The translations under genes and the position numbers were made by a program. 64,000 nt of DNA from positions 186,001-250,000 of the forward strand of contig OX235265.1 of the NCBI GenBank assembly GCA_944472135.2, written 5' to 3'. Under the pieces are notes generated by a model, which saw only the letters and a program-made list of their open reading frames with translations, was not told where the DNA came from and ran no database searches. Positions 42,105-54,365 of the stretch are shown here, one piece after another (within the stretch, counting starts at the first letter, position 1; every line of letters begins with the position of its first letter). The stretch is from Trichobilharzia regenti (lineage: Eukaryota > Platyhelminthes > Trematoda > Strigeidida > Schistosomatidae).

Positions 42105-43620
42105 CAATATTCAGCGAAGAGACACTCTTTCTAATAAGTTTAATATTAACCTATATTGTCGCATGTCTGTCTGTCTGTCTGTCTGGATTCAACATAGAAC
42201 TTGGCACCGAAGTGCACCAGTTCGAGTTGCCACGTTCCAAATAGCACACAGAGGTAGACAAGAAGATGAGTGAAGAGAATCAATAGAATTTGACAAGTAT
42301 AAGAGTGAAACAGAATCGGTAATGGTAGAAAGAAATATATGTATATATATATATATATATATGGTGTTTTACACTAAGAAATTATATCCCTTGAGGAAAT
42401 TTATGCGGCTGAGTATCCAATGGTCGAGAACGAAACCTGATCCGGTTGCTTGCAACTCGCATTCGGCGGATGTGTATTCCTGATATTGTGGAGGAAGAGT
42501 TAAATTTTTTAACAAAAATCCTAATAGAAAATGGATTTCCACCACGTTTTATAGACAAGAATATACATCAAAACCTATGAAATGTGACTTATCATCCTTA
42601 GCCAAGAAAATACTATACATGAGCTTGGGATTCAAAGCTGACTTAGCTCCCGATATCATTGAAAAGAACATTCCCTGATGCATCTTTGAGAATAGTCTTT
42701 AACAGTCGATCATTACTGTTCAATAACCTGAAAGACAAGATCCCACAGTTGACCAACTCTATGTGCGTTTGTCAATTCACCTGCTCATGTGGAGCTAGGT
42801 GTATCAGTCGTTCGGCTCGAGTTTTGTCCAAGAGGGTGCAAGAACACTATCCTGCATGACTGTTACGCAGAGGTAGGAGTGGAGCTATAAGAAGCGTCGA
42901 TAATGATCACTCTATCTCTATAGCCTCCACCTTTAAAGTCATCTACAAGGCAAAAAGTATTTTACCTAAATCACTACGTATCCGACTCATCTGTTGTGTT
43001 GCTGAAGCTTTGACCATAGAAACACAAAAGTCAGACGCCTGTATACAGGAAGAGTTTGTTCAACTCCTCCAACTTTAATGAACTAAATCCCTCTTTACTA
43101 AAGTATGCTAATCCCTAGTCATATTTTGGCTCTACCAATTTTTTTCATTTTGTTTATTCACTTTGTATACTCTTCCTTTATTACGTCAACTGTTCATATT
43201 TACATTCTCACTCTGAACTGTCCTCGGTATTATTTCAATTGTTCCACCTGTCATCCTAAATCAATTTTATTTTCCGATGTTACGCAACGCTCTTAATTTT
43301 ATTCTGTTTGTCTACCAATTGTATAATTTCACACCACTTCTAATTTCTATATATCTTATGAATCATTCTATATATGACAATAATTGTTTTGCCACTTGAC
43401 ATTTAACTATGATTATAATCACAAACATTTTAATTGCATTTCATACTATTATTACTTCAATACCTTTGCTTAAATTTCCTCCCGGGATACAATTTCTCCA
43501 TTATGCTCTACCACAGTAGCCAAGTTTTATACTTATATCAATACAATTTCTCAATATAAGAAACCATACACGACTGTACAGCTTGATAATAAATTTGTTG
43601 AAAAGTGTCTCTTCGCTGAA
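42105..43620 (+). mobile_element. Penelope-like element, degenerate, with inverted flanks (PLE copy 10)
   Basis: Plus strand: thumb/connector remnants (42480-42740), a nuclease remnant (CQFTCSCGARCISRSARVLS; 42770-42835) with YIG changed to CIS, then LICCVAEALTIETQKSDACI to 43080, and a 3' flank ending GTGTCTCTTCGCTGAAG at 43604-43620. The reverse complement of that end occurs at 42115-42135, so the element is bounded by inverted flanks. Confidence 0.7.
42330..42362. repeat. (TA)n-rich microsatellite
   Basis: TATG/TA dinucleotide run at the start of the recognisable Penelope sequence. A CTGT tetranucleotide run lies at 42166-42184. Confidence 0.85.
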
Positions 43621-43624
43621 GATC

Positions 43625-44084
43625 CCGACTGAAAGCTGCTACCTTGACGTGGTGGTCGGGCTTGAACACCGCAATGACCTAATCAAGCTATACTGGCTGA
43701 CACTTATGTTCTACCACGCCAGAAAGGTTGTTTGGATAGCGGTTAAACAAAAAGCAGCTACCCAATCCAACACCATGATTCAAACAAATTCACAAAATTT
43801 CATGCCGGATCGGCCGTGGCCCGAATTAACAACGACCGCGCTTCCTGCTGCCGTGTCACAGAGCAGGAGTGATAAGTATGCTACTGAGACTTACCAAACA
43901 AAAGAGAACAAACAAAAACAGGCCGCGTGTGACCGGCCTCAAGCAGTTGTCCCCTGGGCTCTGCGGTCACGCAACCAACTTCCACGGTGTGGGCAGCCGG
44001 GAAGTAAAAATCGCCCTCACAATCCGAAATGCACACGGTGTTCAAGCCCGACCACCACGTCAAGGTAGCAGCTTTCGGTCGGGT
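43625..44084. repeat. Repeat with ~50-bp inverted ends (RTE-associated)
   Basis: GCTGCTACCTTGACGTGGTG at 43635 and its exact complement CACCACGTCAAGGTAGCAGC near 44055 belong to a 41-bp perfect inverted repeat, extended to about 50 bp with one mismatch. The interior (for example CCTCAAGCAGTTGTCCCCTG near 43937) aligns with 63420-63560, and single arms occur at 63035 and 49465. It may be the 5' region of the RTE family or a separate TIR element. Confidence 0.65.
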
Positions 44085-46840
44085 ACTAAGCAACGTCTGG
44101 GAATCAAAGGCGGTCCCATCAGAATGGGGTAAGTCACTTATTATACCGATATTCAAGAAGGGAAACAAGTCCTCGTGTGATAATCATAGGGGGATCAGCC
44201 TAACGAACATAGTCTCTAAAATCCTAGGCTCAGTAATCATGCATAGACTAAGCGGAACTCAGAAGGAACAGACAAGGGAAAATCAAGCAGGCTTTAGACC
44301 AGGTAGAGGGTGCATAGATCATATCTTCACTCTCCGACAGATTCTAGAACATAGACACACTTTTCGGCGTCCAACAATTGTCATATTTCTTGACTTGAAG
44401 GCGGCCTTCGACTCCGTGGATCGAAATGTACTATGGCAATGTCTGACTGTGAAGGGAGGGAGTGCCAAGAAAGTACATTGCACCAATCAAGACACTCTAT
44501 TCAAACTCATGTAGTCGTGTAAGGGCTTATGGGGAATTGTCATCTGAATTGGTAACAACCAGTGGTGTCCGACAGGGATGTCCACTTTCCCCATTTCTGT
44601 TTAACTTCATCATAGATATGCTGATGGAAGTATCCTTAACTGAACGTAATGACTTAGGAATCGACTTGTTACCAGGAGATAGTCTCATGCACTTAGAATA
44701 ACTAGATGACAGAGTCGCGTTAGGGGAGGATGCCGACAAAATGAGGCAGAGTCTTCTGAACACCTTGAGCTGAGCAGCAATCTTCGTATGTTTGGCATGC
44801 GATTCACCTGCTCCTGTAAAATGTAAGATGCTGCTACACGACTGAACTACATCAACTCCTAGCTTAGTGATAGGGAGTGAAGTGATGGAACATGTTGACC
44901 ACTTCACCTATTTGGGAAGTTGTATTAACACCAACGAAATCTCAGAACGGATCCGAAAAGCTCGAGCTGCTTTCGCTGACGTACACCATCTCTGGCGTAG
45001 GCGTGACATCCGGCTATCAACCAAGGAACGTGTGTACTGTTCAGAAGTTCGCTCCGTCCTTGTCTATGGCTCTGAAACATGGCCGATCCGGCATGAAATG
45101 TGTGTTAATGGACTTAACCCTAAGTGACTTCAACGACTCAGGGATTGACTTGCTACCAGGGAATAATCTCGTTGACTTAGAATATGCAGACGATATATTC
45201 CTTCTAGGCGAAGACGCTGACAAAATGCGGAGTCTTCTAAACATATTGAGCCGCAATCTACGAGTGTTGGGGATGCAATTCGCTCCCGCCAAATGCAAGA
45301 TGATGTTACAGGACTGGACTACATCGACGCCTAGTTTAAAAATAGGAAGTGAAGTGGTTGGTGGAGCACGCTGACCGCTTCAGTTATTTGGGAAGTACCA
45401 TCAGCCCCAACGGGTTGATCTCTGACGAAATCTCAGCTGAGTACGGATACAGGGGACTCGTTTCGCATTTGCCAGTTTACGCCGACTCTGGCGTAGACGA
45501 GATGTTCGACTATCGACCAAAGGGCGGGTGTACTGCTCATCAGTCCGCTCCGTCCTCCTTTATGGTTGTGAGACCTGCCCACTGAGAGTGGAAGACATGA
45601 AAAGACTAGCTGTCTTTGATCATAGGTGACTGCGCTCTATTTCCCGTGTAAAGTGGCATAATAAGGTGAGCAACATTGAAGTTAGGCGTCGAGTTCTAGG
45701 TAAACAGGGGAAATCAATCGACGAAGTCGTGAAGTTACAAAGACTGAGATGGTTAGGACATGTGTTACGTATGCCAAGCCATCGCCTCCCTCGACGAGCA
45801 ATGTTAGCGGATATAGGGTCAGGCTGGAAAAAAGCTAGCGGAGGTCAAACAAAAACATGGCCCCATCAGTCAATGAAATCCACAACAGTTAGTCTAAGCC
45901 ACATAGGAAGGTGTAGACTTCCAGGCTGAGGTCCTCGTGACGGTAAAAATCTATGGTTGGAAACAATTGGTGACATGGCTCAAAATCGTTCTCAGTGGCG
46001 CAGATGCATCCACTCCTTGACTTATGATCTCCAATGAAACTGTTTTGTTCTTCGTTATTACTCCTCCGTTGTCTCACACCTCTGCTCACTGTTTCTATTA
46101 TGCTTTTCTTGTACTTTCTCTTGCTTCGCGTGCTACACGGAGTGTGGCGACTTGAACTTCCGTACATTTGTGCAAAGTTCTATGTCGAAAACAGACAGAC
46201 AGACAAAGAAACATGGCCAATACGAGTTGAAGACATGAGAAGGTTGACTGCTTTCGATCATGGATGTCTGCGATCTCTTTCTCACGTTAGGTGGTTTAAT
46301 AAGTTAAGTAATGTTGACGTTAGGCGTGGTGTTGGGCAAAGAGGGAAAATCAATCGACGAGGCTATAAAGTTACATAGATTGAGATGGCTAGGTCAGGTG
46401 GTGCGCATGCCTAACCATCGCCTCCCCCGACGGGCGTTACTAGCTAGCTGATATAGGTGCAGGTTGGAAAAGAGCCAGTGGTGGCCAAACAAAAACATGG
46501 CCTCATCAATCCATGAAATCCTTGACAGTTAAACTGAGTCAGGTAGCCAGATGCAGACTTCCGGGTAGGAGCCCTCGGGACTCTAGGAATCAATGGCTGG
46601 AGACTATAGGTGACATGGCTCAAAATCGTTGTCAATGGCCAGCGCAGATGTATTCAGTCTCTGTAATCTTTCATATTCCTTTCTACCATTACCCATTCTG
46701 CTTCACTCTTATACTTGTCAAACTCTATTGATTCTCTTCACTCATCTTCTTGTCTACCTCTGTGTACTATTTGGAACGTGGCAACTCGAACTGGTGCACT
46801 TCGGTGCCAAGTTCTATGTTGAATCCAGACAGAATCCGCT
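44085..46840 (+). mobile_element. RTE-type LINE (RTE-1 copy 1), interrupted by a younger RTE
   Basis: Host copy = 44085-45083 plus 46208-46840. RT blocks: WGKSLIIPIFKKGNK (44130), NHRGISLTNIVSKILGSVI, ENQAGFRPGRGCIDHI, VIFLDLKAAFDSVDR (motif A, 44380), then after a frameshift SGVRQGCPLSPFLFNFIIDM (44560). The catalytic YADD is lost (LE-stop-LDD near 44700). C-terminal blocks include YLGSCI and SVLVYGSETW. The 3' end reads AAGTTCTATGTTGAATCCAG. A related fragment at 45084-46207 has YADD intact. The family resembles schistosome SR2. Confidence 0.85.
45084..46207 (+). mobile_element. 5'-truncated RTE inserted in RTE-1 copy 1
   Basis: Flanked by the 11-bp direct repeat GAAACATGGCC (45073-45083 and 46208-46218), a target-site duplication. 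It contains DLEYADDIFLLGEDADKM (45175-45228) with the catalytic Asp pair, then YLGSTISPNG, a tail through [19 protein letters not shown], and the 3' end AAAGTTCTATGTCGAAAACA followed by a (CAGA)n tail. The 5' end is truncated inside the RT. Confidence 0.85.
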
Positions 46841-46849
46841 GAAGATGGA

Positions 46850-47280
46850 ATTCAACATGATAAAAAAATTCTTTTTGGAATTAGAACGACAGGTGGGACA
46901 AGTGGAAACAATTCGAAATGAGAATAGTAATAATAATAATAATAGTGAAGGAAAGGTACATAGATTGACTAATTAAACAAATAATAATAAATATACATCT
47001 ACTCCTCTACAACCAAGGGAGAAATAGAGAGTGTACATACTTCTTTTGTACACAAATGTCTGGCTAAAATTCATGAATGGTCAAGGCATCCTCTGTTTAG
47101 AAGTTTATAACGAAGAAAACGTGGCAAGTTAGTATGAATTCGAAAGATGATCTTAAAATCATGGTCAGCGTTGCTAGAATGCCAGAAGTCGATCGAGTGT
47201 TCTAGAATAGAGCTTCGCACACCCTTCATTTTTCCCTTGTAAAACCAAGCTAGAATATGATCTCGTATCCATGAGTGGAA
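46850..47280. other. No recognised gene
   Basis: Non-coding DNA. A fragment near 47220-47280 may be old RTE sequence preceding the piece at 47290. Confidence 0.35.
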
Positions 47281-47289
47281 AGCGTTCTC

Positions 47290-47540
47290 TGGCTATGACC
47301 AATGTACCTTGTGCTGGCACAAGCTACCAATAATCCCAGTTCAACAGAAGGGATAAAAGCTTTTCTGTTATACCCTTAATAGAACCCCATAAGCTTGACT
47401 AACATAGTATCTAAAAAATCCAATAATCATGCATAGAGCAACTAAATACACACAACATTTGGAAAAAAAGAAGACAAAGACTGACTTTCCATAATACAAT
47501 CGATTTGAAAGGCAATAACATACATATGTATATATAATTC
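47290..47540 (+). mobile_element. Degenerate RTE fragment just 3' of Rpn3
   Basis: Readable RTE RT remnants (CAATAATCCCAGTTC, then CTTGACTAACATAGTATCTA and AATAATCATGCATAGA) end in GACTTTCCATAATACAATCG near 47505. The same end point precedes the Rpn3 exon copy at 61.2 kb. Confidence 0.7.
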
Positions 47541-47673
47541 ACAAAGAGTTAAGCAGCATTTATATAGTCATTTTGTTTTAGCTACATGTTATTGTTATGA
47601 TGATGTCACAAGCAAACCAATGGACAATTCTGTTATTCCTAAACCATGAGATACTGCCGCTTATATAAGAGAT

Positions 47674-47751
47674 TCAAGAGTATGCATCAAAGTCATCTTC
47701 AGATAGTTCTTTAGCATTCTCAAGCTCTTGTTGTTCTCTTTCACGACGCTC
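47674..47751 (-). CDS. PSMD3: Rpn3 terminal exon
   Basis: 78 nt including the stop. It encodes [20 protein letters not shown] then FDAYS and TGA at 47676-47674. Acceptor TTTTCAAG ends at 47752. The acidic tail matches the family's C terminus. Confidence 0.93.
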   Translation of the reverse strand, partial: ERREREQQELENAKELSEDDFDAYS

Positions 47752-50700
47752 CTTGAAAACAAAAAAAAGAAACAGGAAAGCAAAAAAAGAATTCAGTGAA
47801 AATAACTGTATTCAAGTGAAGTAAAAAGAAGAAGAATCACTTCGTACATGTGCAACTACTTATCGGCTTAAGCATTACATCATTCTTACTTGGCTAATTT
47901 GGTCCCAACACGAAATATAGACAGACATCACACATCAGTTCTCACGTCACGACTACTATGTGGTTTGTAGTCTAATAATATAAAGAACTGAACTGGGAAC
48001 CCAGAGTTACAGTGACTTACTTACTTAACTGTGCGTCGGTGGCACGGCGGTAGAGTGCTCGCCGAGCACGCAGGTGGTTCGAGGTTCGATCTCCGGCCAC
48101 CGACGCACTCCTTTACCTCGCTAAGTCTATAATATGACTGGTAAAAAGGGAAGGTTGGGCATGAGATTAGCAACCCCATCTCGTCATAATAAACACCACT
48201 GCTACAGAAACTTTAAGCCACCCTATGTTCCACTGGAAACGTAGGGGAATAAAAAAATTACTTAACTATACGGTCATTCAGGCAATACTCTAATAGTCTT
48301 TTTTTTAATTTTGCTGACTAATGACTATGATTTCTCAAATATCACTTCTGTAAAAGATATATCAGTTATATGAAAACAAACAAAAATAACTGAAACATAG
48401 AAACACCGCACAATTCATTAACATTCTACTTGGAATACCTAAAATAAAACAAGAACCACTCTCTTGTGAATGCTCGTATGCATCAAAGAGATATTCAGGG
48501 TTTTTTTACCGATCGTCTACAAATATTCAACATTGACCTAAAGTTCATCATTATAGCAAGTTATCTACCTGCATAGTTGTTCAGTTGAGTTTATTTGTAG
48601 GGAATCGATTTGTCTTAAGACTTTGATCACAAATTGATGTAAGTTAGAAGAACGCCATTGAGGACTGGAGTACTGTAAGGTTGTTTCGTCCTAGTTTGGG
48701 GTTCATCGGCAGTACGCGCCTATCACGAGGGGTTCAAACCCAGGATCTTCTGGTTACAAACAATCAAGCCATTGGGACCCAACTCAATGGCCAGCTCAAA
48801 GAATTCTAACTTCTACCAATTCATGATTTTAGCGCGACCGCCATCCAATGTCATAGATGGCGAGTTTATTTATTTATTTAAACGCATAAAAACTTGGTAC
48901 AATATGGCACCAAGAAGGATGCGCCACACAATAATAATAAAACAACATAGATCAAAAGAAAAAAGAAGAGAAAGAAATATATATATATAAGTACAGAACG
49001 GATAAAGAACTTCATCTGGAAGGAAAACAGTCATGCTTAACAAGTTCAAACAGTATTCGTTAACTATCATCGGGAAGGGAAGAAAGAAGCAAATTGCAAC
49101 ACGTGCAATAGCACGCGATAATTTTCATTGATTGTTTGTTGCTTCATTCAATTCATTGTGTGAGGGCTGAGATACTTTCCGGGCGCCCAGACCGAAGCAA
49201 GTGGTTTTATTAAGGGACCACCCGCTGAGCCTTTGACTTGGAGTCTAATCCGCAAGGCAGCGGAGCAGCGTCAGGAGCTGCATTTCCATGATCGCCGGTG
49301 ACATAATATAGGTTCATACACCATTTGATCCGATTGGATACTGGAGCCCATGTACCCCATGGTAACTGCTTTTAGTTTAACCACTATCCAAACAACCTTC
49401 CTGACATGGTAGGACCTGCAGACACAGAGTCCCAGTCAGTTTAGCATGTTGGGTCATTACGGTATTCAAGCCCGACCACCACGACAAGGTAGCAGTTATC
49501 GGTGGCGAGTACTTGTCCTCACACTCCAGGCCGGGTGGACTCTACTGGCCACAACTTCTCACTAGAACTTCAGACAACTGGAAGCCTCTGCGTTCGGAAC
49601 CCAGCGGGTAAGCACTGCCAATGAGTCCGAAACTACAACAAAACAGGTATCCAGTACTCTTTGGTTCTTTAAATGGCATCAATTCGATAGAATTTAGTCA
49701 AGAAAATAAGGACTAGACAAGCATATAAGCCTTAGTAAAACTAATCCATATAAATGATTTACCTATCAAGCAAACTGCTTAGGAAAAAAGCCTAAAACAA
49801 AAGTACATCATTATCACCATCTCACCTCAGCAGATTCAATATCCTTGGTATATTGTTTTGGTGGGTAACGCATTGCTTTTACAGCTTGATTATGTATACC
49901 GAGGCAAAATTTAATCCGTTGATGAAACTGATTGAATGGTTCACGCGTTGAATATAAATCTAATGTTTCATTTGTAGTTACATAACCTTTCTCATGATTA
50001 ATTACAGCATCGATAACGCCATCGCGTATAGCCTTTCAAAATAATAAAAACAGATAAAACAGACAAATAATTTCCAATGTTTTATATTAAAAATGATGCA
50101 ACTAATCAAACAAGTAGTGCGTTGGTGCCATAGCGGTGAGGACGCTTGCCGACCATGCACATGGTTCAGGGTTCGATCCCCGGCCACCAACGCACTCCTT
50201 TACCTCGCTCAGCCAGAAGTAAAGCTGGTGAAGCTTGGGCATGAGGCTAGCAACCCTATCCTGTAAAAAATAAACACTGCTACAGAAACTTCAAACCTCT
50301 AGCTTGAAGCCCTATGTTCCACTGGGAACGTGAAGGAAAAAAAATCAATCACGTATTATTGATAAGCAAGTGTACATGGAAACGAGCTGTACCTAATGTG
50401 TGTGAAGATCAATGACACTACAAACAGGTTGAAACTTTGGAGGGTTGGCACAATTTTGATAACTGATTATTTTAACGAGATGACCACAGCTAAACTATGT
50501 GAAAAGTAGGACGGTCAAGAATAGCTAAGACGTTTCATTGATTGGATTGTCATAAAATAAAACTAGTTTACCCATGTTTCTTCATATTTTAAAACCAATT
50601 AAATGGCATCGTACGTATATCAGCTTCCTCTTCAATACTATTGGGAAGTTTGGCAACTCGCACACATAAAAGTCAGTAGCGCCTTCTATATCGTTTTCAG

Positions 50701-53700
50701 CAGCTGTCATCCTAAAACTCAATGCACATTAGAGAAGGAGTCCGACAAAAGAAAATATCTTTTCTGGACGTTCAGTTAACAAGACGTGAACAAGATGGTG
50801 CGTCGGTGGCACAGTGGTTAGGACTCTCGCCGACCATGCACATGGTCCGGGGTTCGAGCCCACGCAGACGCACACCTGATATCTACGGTCGGCCTGCAAA
50901 ATTTGGGCTACCGATATCCATGCTGAAAATTCCATACTTGTACCAAAAATACAGTGTGGAATCAAGCTGTAAATCAAAAATCAAAAAAAAGGTCCACCTA
51001 CAGAAACGAAACGGACAATCCACTAAATTTCATAGTTGAGTGCCTCTTTATGCGAAACGTAATCTAATATGTTCATTGAGTTAGACTCTGCAGAATTCGC
51101 AGCCTTGACACTGTGGAAGAAGAGTTGAACACTGAAAAGAATCCTCGAAAATAGCTACTCAGAACGTTTCACAACGAAATTCATGAAACCCAAGATCACT
51201 TAGACCGCCTACACTTTCACCTCCCAAAAAGCGTCTCTACTTCGATCTACAATTAAATGCAGGCTCATCTACTAAAATACTGAGAAACCACCTGTTTCGA
51301 TCACTGAAGAAAACCTTCGCGGTTGAACTACGACTGACTTTCTCTACGAAATAAATGATTCGCATGACTGTGATGGATAAGCTACTACTTCTAGTCTTAT
51401 CAATGTGCATCTACCGATTCACCTGCTCGTATGGAGCTAGGTATGTCAGCCGTAGCCAATGTTTACCATCCAAGCGTATCATCGACAAACTTGCCCTCAT
51501 GGTTTTATAAAGGAGAAAGATAACCCCACCCACCCCCCACTACAGCTTTATCTTAGAACGCTTGATTAAACAAGGACACCAAGCTAACCCACAAAAAACT
51601 TCAAATTTGTCTACAGAATACGTGGTAATCTTGCTAAGTGAGTACCAATCAAACTTCTTCAGACCGCAGAAGCAATACCATATCACGTGTTAAATCCTGA
51701 ATTCTGCGTCAAGAAGACGTTTGTTCAGTCATTATATCTATAATGGGCCTGATTTGTTCGAACATCGGATATGTATTGTATTACTTTCTCTCCCCACATA
51801 TTAAATTTCTACCCCTTATTACTATTGTTGTTAATATGACTCTTATTCAATTTTAGTTGAATCCTAGTCAACCCTGTCAATTATATTACGTCACTCACCT
51901 TACTTGTTTAATTTTATTTTAGTTTCTACCCGATTAACGCCTTCTACATTGCGTAATCTACAATTCCAGTGACACACCTATGGAAATACTCCTTTTGTTG
52001 GTATGACAATTTACTGTACAAATGCGACTGTCCAGCTTGAGGATTATATTGCCAAATAGAGTAACTCTTCGGCTGAACTCCTTCTCTTCTACATTATTTT
52101 ATCTATGTGTCTTGGGGAGCACTGTTACCCTTTTGACCTTTTCTAGAAGCAACATTCAATGTTAACTAACATGTGAGTGTTACTGTATGCATCAGTTCAA
52201 GATATAACGTTACTAAGCTTATTATCACCAATGATGTTCCTAATTGTGGTGGACTGACTGGACTATGCGTCAGACAGTGGGAAATGAGAAGACAGGGATA
52301 TCCTGGACCGACCGACGTGAAGAACCTAGAGGACCTGGATTTCGCGAGTGGATGATTTATGTTTGATGTCACACAAAATCGAAGACTTACAAGCGAAAAC
52401 CGACAAACTGGTCGAAGAAGCAGTCTGCGAAGTCACGACTCCAGGTGAACATAGAAAAGACGGAGGCTATGAAAATAACCAACCAACCAACAACAACAAC
52501 AGCAACATCCAGCACCAATCACCGGCCGGAAAGAACCACAAACAAGAAACTATGGGGAGAAACAAAACAAGAACCAATCACCCAACAAATATGCAGGAGA
52601 AAGTGGAGATGGATGGATTGGACACTCGCTGAGGAGACCGCTGAGTGACGTTGTGAGCGCGTTAGGCTCTCGAGTGGAACCCGAAAGGGAAGCGGCGAGT
52701 GGGACGTCAGTGCAAGGGTGACATGGAGGAGATCGTGTGAAGAGGAGTTGAAACAGTATGGACTAACATGGATGGATTCAGGTGAAAAGTACAGCAGCAG
52801 AAGACAGAAGTGGCACGTGGAAACGTGCAGTTGAAGCCCTATGTTCCACTAGGAACCCAAGGGAACAATAATAACTAACTGTGATTTTCAGTCTCATTTA
52901 TATGGATGGGTGCTACCACCTTTCATCTCAACAAATGTAAAACGGGATAGAATAACTTGCTATGAAGCATATATACTTAAATAAAAATCTAAACACTTAG
53001 CCACTACTACAATATTACATAAACCAAGTTACATATAAACTGAACACGAAATATTAACAAATAATAATAAAAACTATTATTATTATGGTTATTTTTCGTG
53101 ATATTTTACTCTCCTCTCTGAAAACATCTAATATATCGTTCTCAGAAATATTATTGTGGTTGTGTATTAGAGGTTAACAATCTTTACCTTGGCAACTATA
53201 TATTCTGCATCTTCTGTACTGTCCAATTGAAGTTTCTTAGCGATATCTGCTAAAGAAATTCTAGAATAACTAAGTGATATTCGTCGAACACCCGTCTTAA
53301 TAACATTATGACGTAGTCGAATAATAAGAGTATAGGTTTTATCTGCAGAGAATTGAGCACCGTGCACACGAAGAACATCATTGAATCGTGATAAGTCACC
53401 AGCGTGAATAGCTTGAGTTAATTGGAAGTATGGTTGTAGAGCAGCTTTAAATGAAGCCTGACGAAATATAGAACGATCTGGTTGTTCACCTAACAATAAT
53501 TCTACAACTGTATTTAGCTTGTGTAAAGCTTGTTTAAAACCGGTAGCTGTATGCTGAGGAGCTTTACGAAGAGCGGAAACTAGGTAACCATGAGCTGCTG
53601 AATAGTCCAATTGTATTGCTTTGATGCGACCTAATAAAATGAACAAATACAAATTATCAAAAGAATGGATACTGAACAAAGAATACTCTTTCTGATAACT

Positions 53701-54331
53701 TCATCATCAGGTTCTACATTTATATATACATTATAGTGAACGAATGAATTATTGTTATGAACAACATTAATGTTGCTGTTTAAATAACATCGAATCAATA
53801 TCACTGGATTACAGTTTAGTAGTATCAACGTAACAATAAACTGAATGTCAGACAGAGAAATTAGGAAAGATAATACTACAAATTCATGAATTTATAGTCT
53901 GTACTGAGAGCCAGAGCAGTCGAAGGGGCTGGACTTGCTTCTTTTGAACACAGAGCACTGGTTGTTTGAGGCGAATCGCAATAGCCTCTGCTGTTTGGAG
54001 CATGCGGTGCTTAGATGATTTTGGTAATTTATTAGGCACCCGGTAGATGATAGAGTATGATTCTCTCATGCTGGCTTTGTGGCCGGTTTGGACCAGATGG
54101 TCCGATATCGAAATGTTAATGGTTTTCGCTAAAGCCTTACTTAGCCCTACTGGGAGATGTTCTCGAGCACGAAAAATCAAGTTCCTAGAGAAACGGCCAA
54201 TATAACTCGCTCCACACCGAGGGCAGTTGAATTGGTAGATAAAATTTGAAGTGGCTAGCTAGTCTAGGTGCTTCATCTTTCAGTCTATGTAGCACTATAG
54301 GTCGTGTATAGAATAATACGTTGATATCTAT

Positions 54332-54365
<34 letters not shown>

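Noticed and set aside
44527..44907. 126-codon minus-strand frame (again at 59256-59636)
   Set aside because: Antisense shadow of the RTE RT; both occurrences reflect the duplicated element.
53167..53187. Alternative C-terminal extension of the Rpn3 443-nt exon
   Set aside because: Reading past 53188 gives five to six intron-coded residues and a stop; the GTAAAG donor and phase-0 join to 50032 restore the conserved protein.
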